Source: Micromonospora sp. HNM0581 (GTDB lineage: Bacteria > Actinomycetota > Actinomycetes > Mycobacteriales > Micromonosporaceae). From it: a stretch of 64,000 bases of DNA. Positions 22,701-30,098 of the stretch are shown piece after piece. Position 1 is the stretch's first letter; each line of letters begins with the position of its first letter. The stretch spans positions 1 to 64,000 of the forward strand of contig NZ_JAASAD010000015.1 in assembly GCF_012726175.1 (NCBI RefSeq), read 5' to 3'. The notes beneath the pieces are model-generated. The model saw nothing but the letters and a program-made list of their open reading frames with translations. It was not told where the DNA came from and made no database searches. The position numbers and the translations under genes were made by a program.

Positions 22701-23833
22701 CGAAGCAGATCGAGTTCGCCCGTACTATCCATGGCTCCGGCTCGGACCTGTTGCGCCTGATCGACGACATTCTGGACCTGTCCAAGATCGAGGCTGGGCG
22801 GATGGACGTCGAACCGACCGAGGTCCGGTTCACCGAGATCTGCAACTACGTGGAGCAGGCGTTCGCCCCGCAGGCGGAGGAGAAGGGCCTCGACTTCCAG
22901 GTGCGCACTGGTAGGGATCTGCCGGCGGCCGTGGTCACCGACGCGCAGCGGCTGCAGCAGGTCCTGCGTAACCTGCTGTCGAACGCGGTCAAGTTCACCG
23001 ACAACGGTGCGGTGACCCTGCGCATCTCCCGGGCGCCGGAGCACGCGGTGTTCGACGTGCCGGCGTTGACGAACGCCCGGCAGGTCATCGCCTTCACGGT
23101 GATCGACACCGGTATCGGCATCTCCGACGACAAGCTTTCGCTGATCTTCGAGGCCTTCCAGCAGGCGGACGGGACGACCAGCCGCCGCTACGGCGGTACC
23201 GGGCTCGGCCTGTCGATCAGCCGTGACCTGGCCCGGCTGATCGGAGGTACGATCACGGTCACCTCGGCGCCCGGTCAGGGCTCGACGTTCACGCTCTACC
23301 TGCCCGACGTGTTGGCGCCGGACGCGGTGGTGGCACCGGCCCCACCGTCACCGCAGCGGGCGGGGCTTCCGTCGTCGCTGCTGATGCCGCCGATGGAGTT
23401 GCTGCCTGAGGTGCGTGAGGCGCCGAGGACCCGCCAACTCGACGGGGCGACCGTGCTGATCGTCGACGACGACGTGCGTAACGTCTTCGCGTTGACCAGC
23501 GCACTCGAACTGCACGGGATGACCGTGCTGTACGCCGACAACGGCGCCGACGGGGTCCGCCTGTTGGCCGAACACCCAGAAGTCGATATCGTCCTGATGG
23601 ATGCAATGATGCCCGATCAGGACGGGTATGAGACGACGAAGCAGATCAGGCGCAACCACCGGTTCGCGGATCTGCCGATCGTGTTCCTGACCGCGAAGGC
23701 GATGCCGGGGGACCGGGAGTCCGCGATCACTGCCGGGGCCAGCGACTACATCACCAAACCGGTCGACCTGGACCAGCTGATCGAGCTGATGGGTACCTGG
23801 ATCAGTGGCAGCCGCACCGAGGAGGGCTCGTGA
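19736..23833 (+). CDS. Giant HAMP-repeat hybrid histidine kinase
   Basis: Cytosolic sensor kinase of about 1365 residues. The N-terminal half (about 18-715) is a chain of HAMP-like units, with GDL(S/T)Q-type motifs seen seven times and TRVAREVGTEG(K/N)LGGQA six times at a 92-residue pitch. A GAF domain follows (about 730-875), then a coiled coil (880-950). The HisKA domain has the His of FLANMSHELRTPLNS (about 962). The HATPase domain shows VLRNLLSNAVKF, DTGIGIS and GTGLGLSIS. A C-terminal receiver has LMDAMMPD (Asp about 1287) and YITKPVD. This layout is the Nik1/group III-like poly-HAMP design used in osmosensing. The start lies at one of two adjacent ATGs. It is coupled to the next gene (GTGA). 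Confidence 0.93.
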   Translation: MMTTAKQSVTAETSAADHEAVLTELAEALRRVRVGDLKVRLPRRSGAAGEVADAFNDVVSLQERQHLDLRRISRVVGRDGRLTERLDEEGLDGSWAEGQRAVNSLIDDLGRPTTEIARVIVAVADGDLSQHMALEIDGRPLRGEYLRIGRTVNTMVDQLSSFSNEVTRVAREVGTEGKLGGQADVRGVAGTWKDLTDSVNTMASNLTGQVRSISQVATAVAKGDLSQKITVSARGEVAELADTMNSLTDTLRLFAEQVTRVAREVGTEGKLGGQAEVPGVAGTWKDLTDSVNSMASNLTAQVRNIAQVSTAVARGDLSQKITVAAQGEILELKDTVNTMVDQLSSFADEVTRVAREVGTEGKLGGQAQVRGVSGTWRDLTENVNQLAGNLTSQVRNISQVSTAVARGDLSQKITVDARGEILELKSTVNTMVDQLSSFADEVTRVAREVGTEGNLGGQAQVKGVSGTWRDLTDNVNSMASNLTAQVRNIAPVTTAVARGDLSQKITVDARGEILELKSTVNTMVDQLSSFADEVTRVAREVGTEGKLGGQAQVRGVAGTWRDLTDNVNSMASNLTSQVRNIASVTTAVANGDLSQKITVDAQGEILELKNTVNTMVDQLSSFADEVTRVAREVGTEGKLGGQAQVKGVSGTWRDLTENVNQLASTLTTQLRAIARVSTSVTRGDLTQRIAVKAQGEVAELKDNINQMIVTLRETTHKNAEQGWLDSNLARIGGLLQGQRDLGEVCRMIMQEVTPLVDAQLGAFFLVDNSEGVMRLRLTASYGYVSRGHDVTFGPGEGLVGQAALSRRTIRVGAVPDGRITLRSGLADMPPADLVILPVLFEGELLGVIEFATVTPFSELHLSFLERLVSTIGVAVNTIQANRRTEELLAQSQRLAHELQEQSAELQRTNAELEDKAKLLSEQKANIETQNREIELARLGLEDKAQQLTRASAYKSEFLANMSHELRTPLNSLLLLARLLMENSEQNLTPKQIEFARTIHGSGSDLLRLIDDILDLSKIEAGRMDVEPTEVRFTEICNYVEQAFAPQAEEKGLDFQVRTGRDLPAAVVTDAQRLQQVLRNLLSNAVKFTDNGAVTLRISRAPEHAVFDVPALTNARQVIAFTVIDTGIGISDDKLSLIFEAFQQADGTTSRRYGGTGLGLSISRDLARLIGGTITVTSAPGQGSTFTLYLPDVLAPDAVVAPAPPSPQRAGLPSSLLMPPMELLPEVREAPRTRQLDGATVLIVDDDVRNVFALTSALELHGMTVLYADNGADGVRLLAEHPEVDIVLMDAMMPDQDGYETTKQIRRNHRFADLPIVFLTAKAMPGDRESAITAGASDYITKPVDLDQLIELMGTWISGSRTEEGS
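20101..21886 (+). repeat. In-gene tandem HAMP repeats, 276-bp period
   Basis: Near-identical DNA segments recur every 276 bases within the giant kinase. The GAGGTGACNCGGGTGGC block starts near 20229, 20505, 20781, 21057, 21333 and 21609. Some neighbouring units are almost identical at DNA level (for example around 20940-21060 and 21216-21336). This indicates recent duplication or gene conversion, and a risk of repeat-number change or misassembly. Confidence 0.85.
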
Positions 23834-24390
23834 CGCAGATGGCGAAGGCGCTGCTGGTCGATGACCGCCGGGAGAACCTGATGGCCCTGGAGGCGATCCT
23901 CCAGGGACTGCCGGTGCAGTCGGTTGCCGTGGAGAGCGGTGAGGCGGCACTGAAGCAGTTGCTCGTGGACGACTTCGCGGTGATCCTGCTGGACGCCCAG
24001 ATGCCGGACATGGACGGTTTCGAGACGGCCAGCCACATCAAGCGGCGCGAGCGTACCCGGCACGTTCCGATCATCTTCCTGACCGCGGCCGACCGGGACG
24101 CCCAACTGGCCCTGCGGGGCTATGCGGCAGGCGCGGTGGACTACCTCACCAAGCCGTTCGACCCGTGGGTGCTGCGGGCCAAGGTTTCCGTCTTCGTGGA
24201 GTTGTGGACCAAGACCCGCCAACTGGCGGCGCAGTCCGCGATGGTGCGTGAGCGGGACGCCCAGTGGCGGGTGCTCACCGATGCGGTCGACGAGGCCACC
24301 ACTTTGCTGCGCGGTGTCGACGACCCGGATTCCCGCATCCGTGCTGTGGCTCTCCTGGAACAGGCCCGCTGGGGCACCACCCCCGAATGA
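23830..24390 (+). CDS. Single-receiver response regulator with helical tail
   Basis: Protein of 186 residues. The receiver domain (about 5-125) has LLVDDRRENLMALEAIL, the phospho-Asp in VILLDAQMPDMDGFE (about residue 57), the TA switch and YLTKPFDPWVLRAKV. The tail (about 130-186) is helical with no DNA-binding domain. It probably relays phosphate or interacts with a partner of the giant kinase, with which it is coupled (GTGA overlap, GAGGAGG upstream). An ATG at 23839 is an alternative start. Confidence 0.9.
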   Translation: MTQMAKALLVDDRRENLMALEAILQGLPVQSVAVESGEAALKQLLVDDFAVILLDAQMPDMDGFETASHIKRRERTRHVPIIFLTAADRDAQLALRGYAAGAVDYLTKPFDPWVLRAKVSVFVELWTKTRQLAAQSAMVRERDAQWRVLTDAVDEATTLLRGVDDPDSRIRAVALLEQARWGTTPE

Positions 24391-24400
24391 CCCCACACCT

Positions 24401-24467
24401 CCCGTTGATCATGGACTTGGCGGCTGTAGACGATCTTCGCGAGGCCGCCAAACTCATGATCGACGGG
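24401..24467. terminator. Imperfect hairpin between convergent genes; repeat family
   Basis: Arms at 24401-24424 and 24444-24467 match at 20 of 24 positions around a 19-base loop. It lies 10 bases past the response-regulator stop and 20 bases from the end of the opposing STAS gene. The core CCCGT(T/C)GATCA matches the hairpin at 4838-4904. It probably acts as a bidirectional terminator made from a dispersed repeat. Confidence 0.5.
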
Positions 24468-24487
24468 CGTCGACGGGGTGGGACGGG

Positions 24488-24823
24488 TCAGGTGGTGGGG
24501 GTGTCGTTGCGGATCATCAGGGCGCTGCGAAGGCCGGTGATGTCCAGGACACGGAGCAGGAAGTCGCCCACGTTCGTCAGGAGGAGCAGGCTCTGGGCGT
24601 GACTGGCCTTGCGGCTGAGGACGACCAGGGTGCCCAGCCCCTGCGAGTCGCAGAACGTCACACCGCCGAGATCGAGGACGATCCTGGGCGGGGGCTCGGT
24701 CAGGACCTCGTTGACGACCGTCGACAGTTGGGCGGCCGTCTGCATGTCGATCTCACCGGCCAGACGGAGCACTGCTTCGTCGCCTGTTCGGTGTACGGTG
24801 ATCGACAGTTCGGCACGATCCAC
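24488..24823 (-). CDS. STAS-domain anti-anti-sigma factor
   Basis: Single STAS domain of 111 residues. The blocks are AVLRLAGEIDMQTAAQL and IVLDLGGVTFCDSQGLGTLV, with the phospho-acceptor Ser in DSQGL (about residue 60). It is similar to the STAS protein at 7773-8129 and, by position, a candidate substrate of the ATPase-PP2C protein at 17506-19584 or of the receiver-PP2C protein. The GTG start has TAGGCT 6 bases upstream, implying a leaderless message. It is convergent with the response regulator across a hairpin. Confidence 0.9.
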   Translation of the reverse strand: MDRAELSITVHRTGDEAVLRLAGEIDMQTAAQLSTVVNEVLTEPPPRIVLDLGGVTFCDSQGLGTLVVLSRKASHAQSLLLLTNVGDFLLRVLDITGLRSALMIRNDTPTT

Positions 24824-24963
24824 CGGGCCAGCCTATCGCGATCTCGGTCGCCCGGCCTGTCGAGGCGTGCCGGTCCCCGCGCAGCGTGCCGGGGGTGAGC
24901 CTGGTAACCCTGGTCCGGGGTCGCTGCCGATCCGCCGTCGGGCGCTGACACAATGGCGACATC

Positions 24964-26301
24964 GTGACTGAGGTGTTCCCCGCCGGATCCGACCGATACC
25001 CGGTCGGAGCACCGGCCTCAGCGGCCCTGTTCGACCGCGCCTGCGCCATCGTGCCGGGCGGGGTGAACTCCCCTGTGCGTGCCTTCCGGGCGGTCGGCGG
25101 CACACCACGCTTCATGGTCAGAGGTGAGGGTCCGTGGCTCCACGACGCGGACGGTCGCCGCTACGTCGACCTGGTCTGCTCCTGGGGGCCGCTGATCCTG
25201 GGGCACGCCCACCCCGAGGTGGTCGCCGCCGTGCAGGCCGCCGCCGCACACGGCACCAGTTTCGGTACGCCCACCCCTGGTGAGGTGGAGCTGGCCGGCG
25301 AGATAGTCGCGCGTACCCCGGTCGAGCAGGTCCGGCTGGTCAACTCGGGTACCGAGGCGACCATGTCGGCGATTCGCCTGGCCCGCGGCTACACCGGCCG
25401 CTCGAAGATCATCAAGTTCGCCGGCTGCTATCACGGGCACGTCGACGCGCTGCTCGCCGCCGCCGGCTCCGGCGTGGCCACTCTCGGCCTGCCCGATTCG
25501 CCGGGGGTCACCGGCGCGGCGGCCAGCGAGACGATCGTGCTGCCCTACAACGACGTGACCGCGGTCGAGGCCGCCTTCGCTGCCGAGGGCCAGCACATCG
25601 CCGCCGTCGTAACCGAGGCCGCGCCGGGCAACATGGGTGTGGTCGCCCCCCGTGACGGGTTCAACGCCCAGCTGGCCCGGATCGCGCACGCACACGGAGC
25701 GCTGCTGATCATCGACGAGGTGATGACCGGGTTCCGGGTGTCCCGCACTGGCTGGCACGGCCTCGACCCGGTCGAGGCGGACCTGTGGACGTACGGCAAG
25801 GTCATGGGTGGTGGCCTGCCTGCGGCGGCCTTCGGCGGGCGTGCGGAGATCATGTCCCGGTTGGCTCCCGCCGGCCCCGTCTACCAGGCCGGCACCCTCT
25901 CCGGAAATCCGCTCGCCTGCGCGGCGGGGCTGACCACACTGAGGCTCGCCGACGACGCGCTCTACCGGAGGTTGGACGACACCGCCGTCCTGGTGGGCAG
26001 GCTCGCCAGCGACGCATTGGCCGCCGCCGGAGTCGCACACCGCCTGTCGTACGCCGGCAACATGTTTTCGATCTTCTTTACCGATGCTGACGTGGTCGAC
26101 TACGACAGTGCCCGCACTCAGCAGGTGCCGGCGTTCAAGGCGTTCTTCCACGCGATGCTCGCCGCCGGGGTCTACCTGCCGCCGAGCGCGTTCGAGTCCT
26201 GGTTCGTCTCGGCGGCGATCGACGACGCCGCACTGGAGCAGATCACCCGCGCGCTGCCGGCAGCGGCCAACGCGGCGGCAGCAGCAGGTCACGGGGGGTA
26301 G
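24964..26301 (+). CDS. hemL: Glutamate-1-semialdehyde 2,1-aminomutase
   Basis: PLP enzyme of 445 residues that converts glutamate-1-semialdehyde to 5-aminolevulinate, the C5-route entry to haem. The N-terminus has ACAIVPGGVNSPVRAF. Also visible are RLVNSGTEATMSAIRLAR (PLP phosphate), LLIIDEVMTGFRV, and the PLP-binding Lys in YGKVMGGGLPAAAFGG (about residue 279). YQAGTLSGNPLA follows. It is full length for the family. It opens a run with the histidine phosphatase and the cytochrome c maturation genes, a grouping also known in Streptomyces, which fits haem supply for c-type cytochromes. Confidence 0.96.
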   Translation: MTEVFPAGSDRYPVGAPASAALFDRACAIVPGGVNSPVRAFRAVGGTPRFMVRGEGPWLHDADGRRYVDLVCSWGPLILGHAHPEVVAAVQAAAAHGTSFGTPTPGEVELAGEIVARTPVEQVRLVNSGTEATMSAIRLARGYTGRSKIIKFAGCYHGHVDALLAAAGSGVATLGLPDSPGVTGAAASETIVLPYNDVTAVEAAFAAEGQHIAAVVTEAAPGNMGVVAPRDGFNAQLARIAHAHGALLIIDEVMTGFRVSRTGWHGLDPVEADLWTYGKVMGGGLPAAAFGGRAEIMSRLAPAGPVYQAGTLSGNPLACAAGLTTLRLADDALYRRLDDTAVLVGRLASDALAAAGVAHRLSYAGNMFSIFFTDADVVDYDSARTQQVPAFKAFFHAMLAAGVYLPPSAFESWFVSAAIDDAALEQITRALPAAANAAAAAGHGG

Positions 26302-26364
26302 CGTGAGCGCGAGGAGTGAGCCGGTTCTGCGAGCCCCGCAGTCGCGGACACAGGGAGCGCAGCG

Positions 26365-27012
26365 GTGAGCAGGACTGTGGTTCATGTGCTGCGGCATGGT
26401 GAGGTGTACAACCCGGGCGGTATCCTCTACGGCCGTCTGCCCGGTTTCCGCCTCAGCGAACTCGGTGTCCAGATGGCCAAGGCCGCTGCACAGGGGCTCG
26501 CTGAACGTGAGGTCGTGCATGTTGCTGCCAGCCCGTTGGAACGCGCCCAGCAGACCGCCGAGCCGATCGCTGCCCAGTTCCGGCTGCCTGTCGGCGTGGA
26601 CGAGCGTCTGATTGAGAGCGCCAACTGGTTCGAGGGCAAGAAGGTGTCACCGGGCGACGGGTCCTTCCGGGATCCGCGCAACTGGTGGGTGCTGCGTGAC
26701 CCGGTCACCCCCTCGTGGGGCGAGGCGTACCGGGTGATCGCCGAGCGGATGTTCGCCGCGCTGCACGCAGCCCGGGTCGCTGCGGAGGGCCGCGAGGCTG
26801 TCCTGGTCTCGCACCAGTTGCCGATCTGGACGCTGCGTCGCCATGTGGAGCGCAAGCGGCTGTGGCACGATCCACGTCGTCGTCAGTGTTCGCTGGCCTC
26901 GCTCACCACCTTCCACTTCGACGGCGCCAAGATCGTCGGTATCGGCTACTCCGAACCGGCCGCACATCTGGTGGCGATGTCGCCGACGGCGCGGACAGCC
27001 AAGGGAGCCTGA
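26365..27012 (+). CDS. Histidine phosphatase (phosphoglycerate mutase-like) family protein
   Basis: Protein of 215 residues. It has the branch-1 LRHGE motif (VLRHGEVYNPGGILYGRLPG, with the catalytic His at about 8), the second phosphate Arg in SPLERAQQTA and a later SHQLPIW His. Proteins of this type are annotated as phosphoglycerate mutase, but most are broad phosphatases. The GTG start is preceded by GGGAG. It lies between hemL and the cytochrome c maturation genes and only 1 base from the thioredoxin-like gene, so it is probably co-transcribed, although its link to that pathway is not known. Confidence 0.9.
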   Translation: MSRTVVHVLRHGEVYNPGGILYGRLPGFRLSELGVQMAKAAAQGLAEREVVHVAASPLERAQQTAEPIAAQFRLPVGVDERLIESANWFEGKKVSPGDGSFRDPRNWWVLRDPVTPSWGEAYRVIAERMFAALHAARVAAEGREAVLVSHQLPIWTLRRHVERKRLWHDPRRRQCSLASLTTFHFDGAKIVGIGYSEPAAHLVAMSPTARTAKGA

Positions 27013-27013
27013 G

Positions 27014-27577
27014 ATGGGCCTCCGGAGGCTCGCTGCCGGCCTGCTCGCCACCGTGTTGCTCTTGACCGGCTGCACTGGCGTACGAGCGGCCGACTGTGAC
27101 AGCGTCGGCGGCATCGTCGAGTGCGCCCCGGGGCAGCGGTCCGCCGCTCCGACGATCGCCGGTGAGCTGTTGGGGGGCGGCGCCTACGACGTGGCTGAGC
27201 AGCGGGGCAACGTGGTGGTTGTCAACTTCTGGGGCTCCTGGTGCGCGCCGTGCCGCGCCGAGGCGGACGACCTGGAGAACACCTACCAGGCGACGAGGGA
27301 CTCCGGGGTGACCTTCCTCGGCATCAATGTGCAGGACAGCCGGGACAAGGCCATCGCCTTCGAGGAGGGCCGGGTCAGTTACCCGAGCATCTTCGACCCG
27401 GGTAGCCGGCTCGCCCTCGACATGGACATTCCGCCGAACACCATCCCGGCCACGGTCGTGCTGGACCGGCAGGGCCGAATCGCCACTGTGATCCGGGCGG
27501 CCGTCCGGCAGGAGGGGCTGCAACCCATCGTCGAGCGGATCGCCGCCGAGGCGTCCGCGTCAGCCGGCCAGCGCTGA
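27014..27577 (+). CDS. TlpA/ResA-like thiol-disulfide oxidoreductase lipoprotein
   Basis: Protein of 187 residues, exported and probably lipid-anchored. The signal peptide ends in a lipobox (LLLTGC, Cys about 20). The thioredoxin fold shows VVVVNFWGSWCAPCRAEAD with the WCAPC active site (about 73-77) and a cis-Pro region in NTIPATVVLDRQG. It would keep apocytochrome CxxCH thiols reduced outside the membrane, drawing electrons from CcdA next door. It overlaps ccdA by one base (TGATG). Confidence 0.92.
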   Translation: MGLRRLAAGLLATVLLLTGCTGVRAADCDSVGGIVECAPGQRSAAPTIAGELLGGGAYDVAEQRGNVVVVNFWGSWCAPCRAEADDLENTYQATRDSGVTFLGINVQDSRDKAIAFEEGRVSYPSIFDPGSRLALDMDIPPNTIPATVVLDRQGRIATVIRAAVRQEGLQPIVERIAAEASASAGQR

Positions 27578-28452
27578 TGGGCGGGACATTCGGTCAACTC
27601 GCCGAGTCCGGCCCGTTGCTGCTGGCGTTGGGTGCGGCGGCGCTGGCCGGCCTGGTCAGTTTCCTGTCGCCGTGCGTGCTGCCGTTGATGCCCGGTTACC
27701 TGTCGTACGTCACCGGCCTGGCCGGCGCCGACCTCGAAGGCGGAAATGCCGGGAAGGGCACCCGGTCGACGTCTGCGGTGGAGGTGGGGCACCTTCCTGA
27801 CGCCTCGGGTGCGGGGGGTGGCGGAACCGGCACCGCCGTACGGGGCCGCGCCGGGGTTGCTCCGGCGGTGCAGGGCCGGGTGCTGGCGGGGACGTTGTTG
27901 TTCATCGCCGGCTTCACCGTCGTGTTCACGGCCACCGCGGTCCTGTTCAGCGGGGTCGGCCGGGTCTTCTTCGACCACGAGCGGACACTGGAGATCATTG
28001 TCGGTGGGTTCATCGTCGTTCTCGGGCTGGGCTACGTCGGGGTGCTGCCCGGGTTCCAGCGGGAGTTCCGGATCAACCGGCTGCCCGCAGCCGGTCTGCT
28101 CGGTGCGCCGGTTCTCGGTGCCGTGTTCGCGTTGAGTTGGGTGCCGTGCACCGGACCGACCCTGGCCGCGGTACTCGGCATGGCCACCACCAGCGGGCAG
28201 ACCGACCGGGCGGTGGTGCTTGCCGTGGCGTACTGCCTCGGGTTGGGGTTGCCGTTCGTCGTCTTCGGGCTGGGGTTCAACCGGCTGCTCGGGGTTTTCC
28301 GCACGGTGCGCCGGCACAGCCGCTGGGTGACCCGGGTCGGCGGGGCGCTGTTGATCCTGATCGGGTTGGCGCTGGTCACCGGCGGCTGGACCAATGTGGT
28401 GATCTGGTTGCAGACCACTGTCGGCGTGGGCAACTTCGAGGTGGGCATCTGA
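27577..28452 (+). CDS. ccdA: CcdA-type transmembrane thiol transporter
   Basis: Membrane protein of 291 residues with six predicted helices. Redox cysteines lie in FLSPCVLPLMPGYLSYV (helix 1) and ALSWVPCTGPTLAAVLG (helix 4), the paired motifs of the DsbD/CcdA family. A polar insert (about 50-90) between helices 1 and 2 is longer than usual. It passes reducing equivalents from cytosolic thioredoxin to the TlpA/ResA-like partner upstream. It starts inside the upstream stop and shares one base with ResB (TGATG). Confidence 0.94.
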   Translation: MGGTFGQLAESGPLLLALGAAALAGLVSFLSPCVLPLMPGYLSYVTGLAGADLEGGNAGKGTRSTSAVEVGHLPDASGAGGGGTGTAVRGRAGVAPAVQGRVLAGTLLFIAGFTVVFTATAVLFSGVGRVFFDHERTLEIIVGGFIVVLGLGYVGVLPGFQREFRINRLPAAGLLGAPVLGAVFALSWVPCTGPTLAAVLGMATTSGQTDRAVVLAVAYCLGLGLPFVVFGLGFNRLLGVFRTVRRHSRWVTRVGGALLILIGLALVTGGWTNVVIWLQTTVGVGNFEVGI

Positions 28453-30098
28453 TGACCGCCGTCGACGACCGGCCCGCTACTCCGGCCGGGTTGCCCCGGC
28501 GTCGGGGCAACCCGCTGCTCGCCCTGCTGCGCAACTCGTGGCGGCAGCTGACCAGCATGCGTACGGCGCTGGTGCTGCTTTTCCTGCTCGCGGTCGCCGC
28601 GATCCCTGGGTCGGTGCTGCCGCAGCGTGGGGTCAACCCGGAGGACGTACGCGACTTCTACACCGCCAACCCTGATCTGGCTCCGCTGCTCGACCGGGTG
28701 GGCGCGTTCGAGGCGTTCAGTTCGGTCTGGTTCTCCGCGATCTACCTGCTGCTGTTCACCTCGTTGATCGGGTGCATCACGCCGCGGTTGCGTGATCACG
28801 TGCGGGCGCTGCGGGCCCGCCCGCCGGCCGTGCCGAAGCGACTGGAGCGGCTGCCTCAGCATGTGGTGCTGCCCGCGTCCGAGGGCGGGACAGCGGCGGT
28901 GGCCGAGATGCTGCGGCGTCGGCGGTGGCGGGTGGCGGTACGCGGTGACGAGGTGTCCGCCGAGAAGGGCTATCTGAAGGAGACCGGCAACCTGATCTTC
29001 CACACGTCGATGGTGTTGGTGCTGATCGGTGTGGCGCTCGGCTCCTGGTACGGCTGGCACGGTAACCGACTGCTGGTGGCCGGGGCGGATCAGGTCTTCT
29101 GCAACACCCGCCAGCAGTACGCCGAGTTCCGGCTCGGCCCGCGCGTCGGTGACGACCTGCCCCGGTTTTGCCTGCAGCTGGACGAGTTCGACGCGCGGTT
29201 CCTACCGAACGGGCAGGCGTCGTCGTTCAACGCGAAGGTGACCGTGGACGAGAACGGCGGCGCCGCCCGCCAGGAGGAGTTTTCGGTCAACTCGCCGCTG
29301 CGTCTCGATGGTGCGAACGTCTACCTGCTCGGGCACGGCTACGTTCCGCTGATCAGGTACACCGACCGTTTCGGTGGCATTCAGACCAGCACCGTGCCGT
29401 TCCTCACCACCGGTGACATCGGGCTGACCAGTGAGGGCTTGGCGGCGTTCCCGGACGCCAACGTCGATCCGGAGACGGGCGTGCGCAACCCGGACCTTCA
29501 GGTCGCCTTTTCCGGGCTCTACCTGCCGACCGCGCCGCAGGAGCCGCCGTTTGTCCGTTCCGAGCATCCGACCGAGCAGAATCCCCTGCTCGATCTGGTC
29601 GCGTACCGGGGGAATCTGGGCCTCGACGCCGGTATCCCCGGTTCGGTCTACCAGCTCGACGAGCGTCAGGTACGAAACGGCCGGCTCGCCGAGGTCGGTG
29701 CGAAGCAGCTGCGGATCGGCGAGAGCTGGACACTCGACGACGGGAGCATCGTCGAGTTCGTGGGTACGGAGCGGTACATCGTGTTGTCGGTCCGTCACGA
29801 CCCGGGCATGATGCTGCTGCTGGTCAGCTCCATCGGGTTGGTGCTGGGGCTGATGGGTTCGCTGTTCGTCAGGCGTCGGCGGGTGTTCGTCCGGCTGCTG
29901 CCTGTCGGCCCAGCTGACCCCGACAGAGGATCTCCGACGGACGGTAGTAGCTTGGTCGAGGTGGCTGGTCTGCCGCGTACCGAGCATCCCGGATTCGCGG
30001 CCGAGTTCGCCCAGCTGGTCGCCGCGATCGGTGGACGATCCGGTGATGCCGGCACCGACCCGGACGCGCCGGTCCGGGCGCGGGAAGGAGCCGAGTGA
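28452..30098 (+). CDS. resB: ResB-family system II cytochrome c biogenesis protein
   Basis: Protein of 548 residues. Helices near 36-55 (TALVLLFLLAVAAIPGSVLP), 85-105 and 175-195 (HTSMVLVLIGVALGSWYGWH) precede a large extracytoplasmic domain, and a last helix (MMLLLVSSIGLVLGLMGSLF) lies near 455-475. The PGSVLPQRGVNP signature is typical. With CcsA it exports haem and ligates it to apocytochrome c. The start at ATG 28452 overlaps the ccdA stop. A longer open frame upstream is a shadow of ccdA. Confidence 0.93.
   Translation: MTAVDDRPATPAGLPRRRGNPLLALLRNSWRQLTSMRTALVLLFLLAVAAIPGSVLPQRGVNPEDVRDFYTANPDLAPLLDRVGAFEAFSSVWFSAIYLLLFTSLIGCITPRLRDHVRALRARPPAVPKRLERLPQHVVLPASEGGTAAVAEMLRRRRWRVAVRGDEVSAEKGYLKETGNLIFHTSMVLVLIGVALGSWYGWHGNRLLVAGADQVFCNTRQQYAEFRLGPRVGDDLPRFCLQLDEFDARFLPNGQASSFNAKVTVDENGGAARQEEFSVNSPLRLDGANVYLLGHGYVPLIRYTDRFGGIQTSTVPFLTTGDIGLTSEGLAAFPDANVDPETGVRNPDLQVAFSGLYLPTAPQEPPFVRSEHPTEQNPLLDLVAYRGNLGLDAGIPGSVYQLDERQVRNGRLAEVGAKQLRIGESWTLDDGSIVEFVGTERYIVLSVRHDPGMMLLLVSSIGLVLGLMGSLFVRRRRVFVRLLPVGPADPDRGSPTDGSSLVEVAGLPRTEHPGFAAEFAQLVAAIGGRSGDAGTDPDAPVRAREGAE

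Noticed and set aside
26302..26364. GAGCGCGAGGAGTGAGCC-type sequence between hemL and the phosphatase gene
   Set aside because: Similar GAGCG/GAGTGAG strings precede many genes in this genus (another lies near 47545-47575). They are low-complexity leaders without clear function, not a specific regulatory site.
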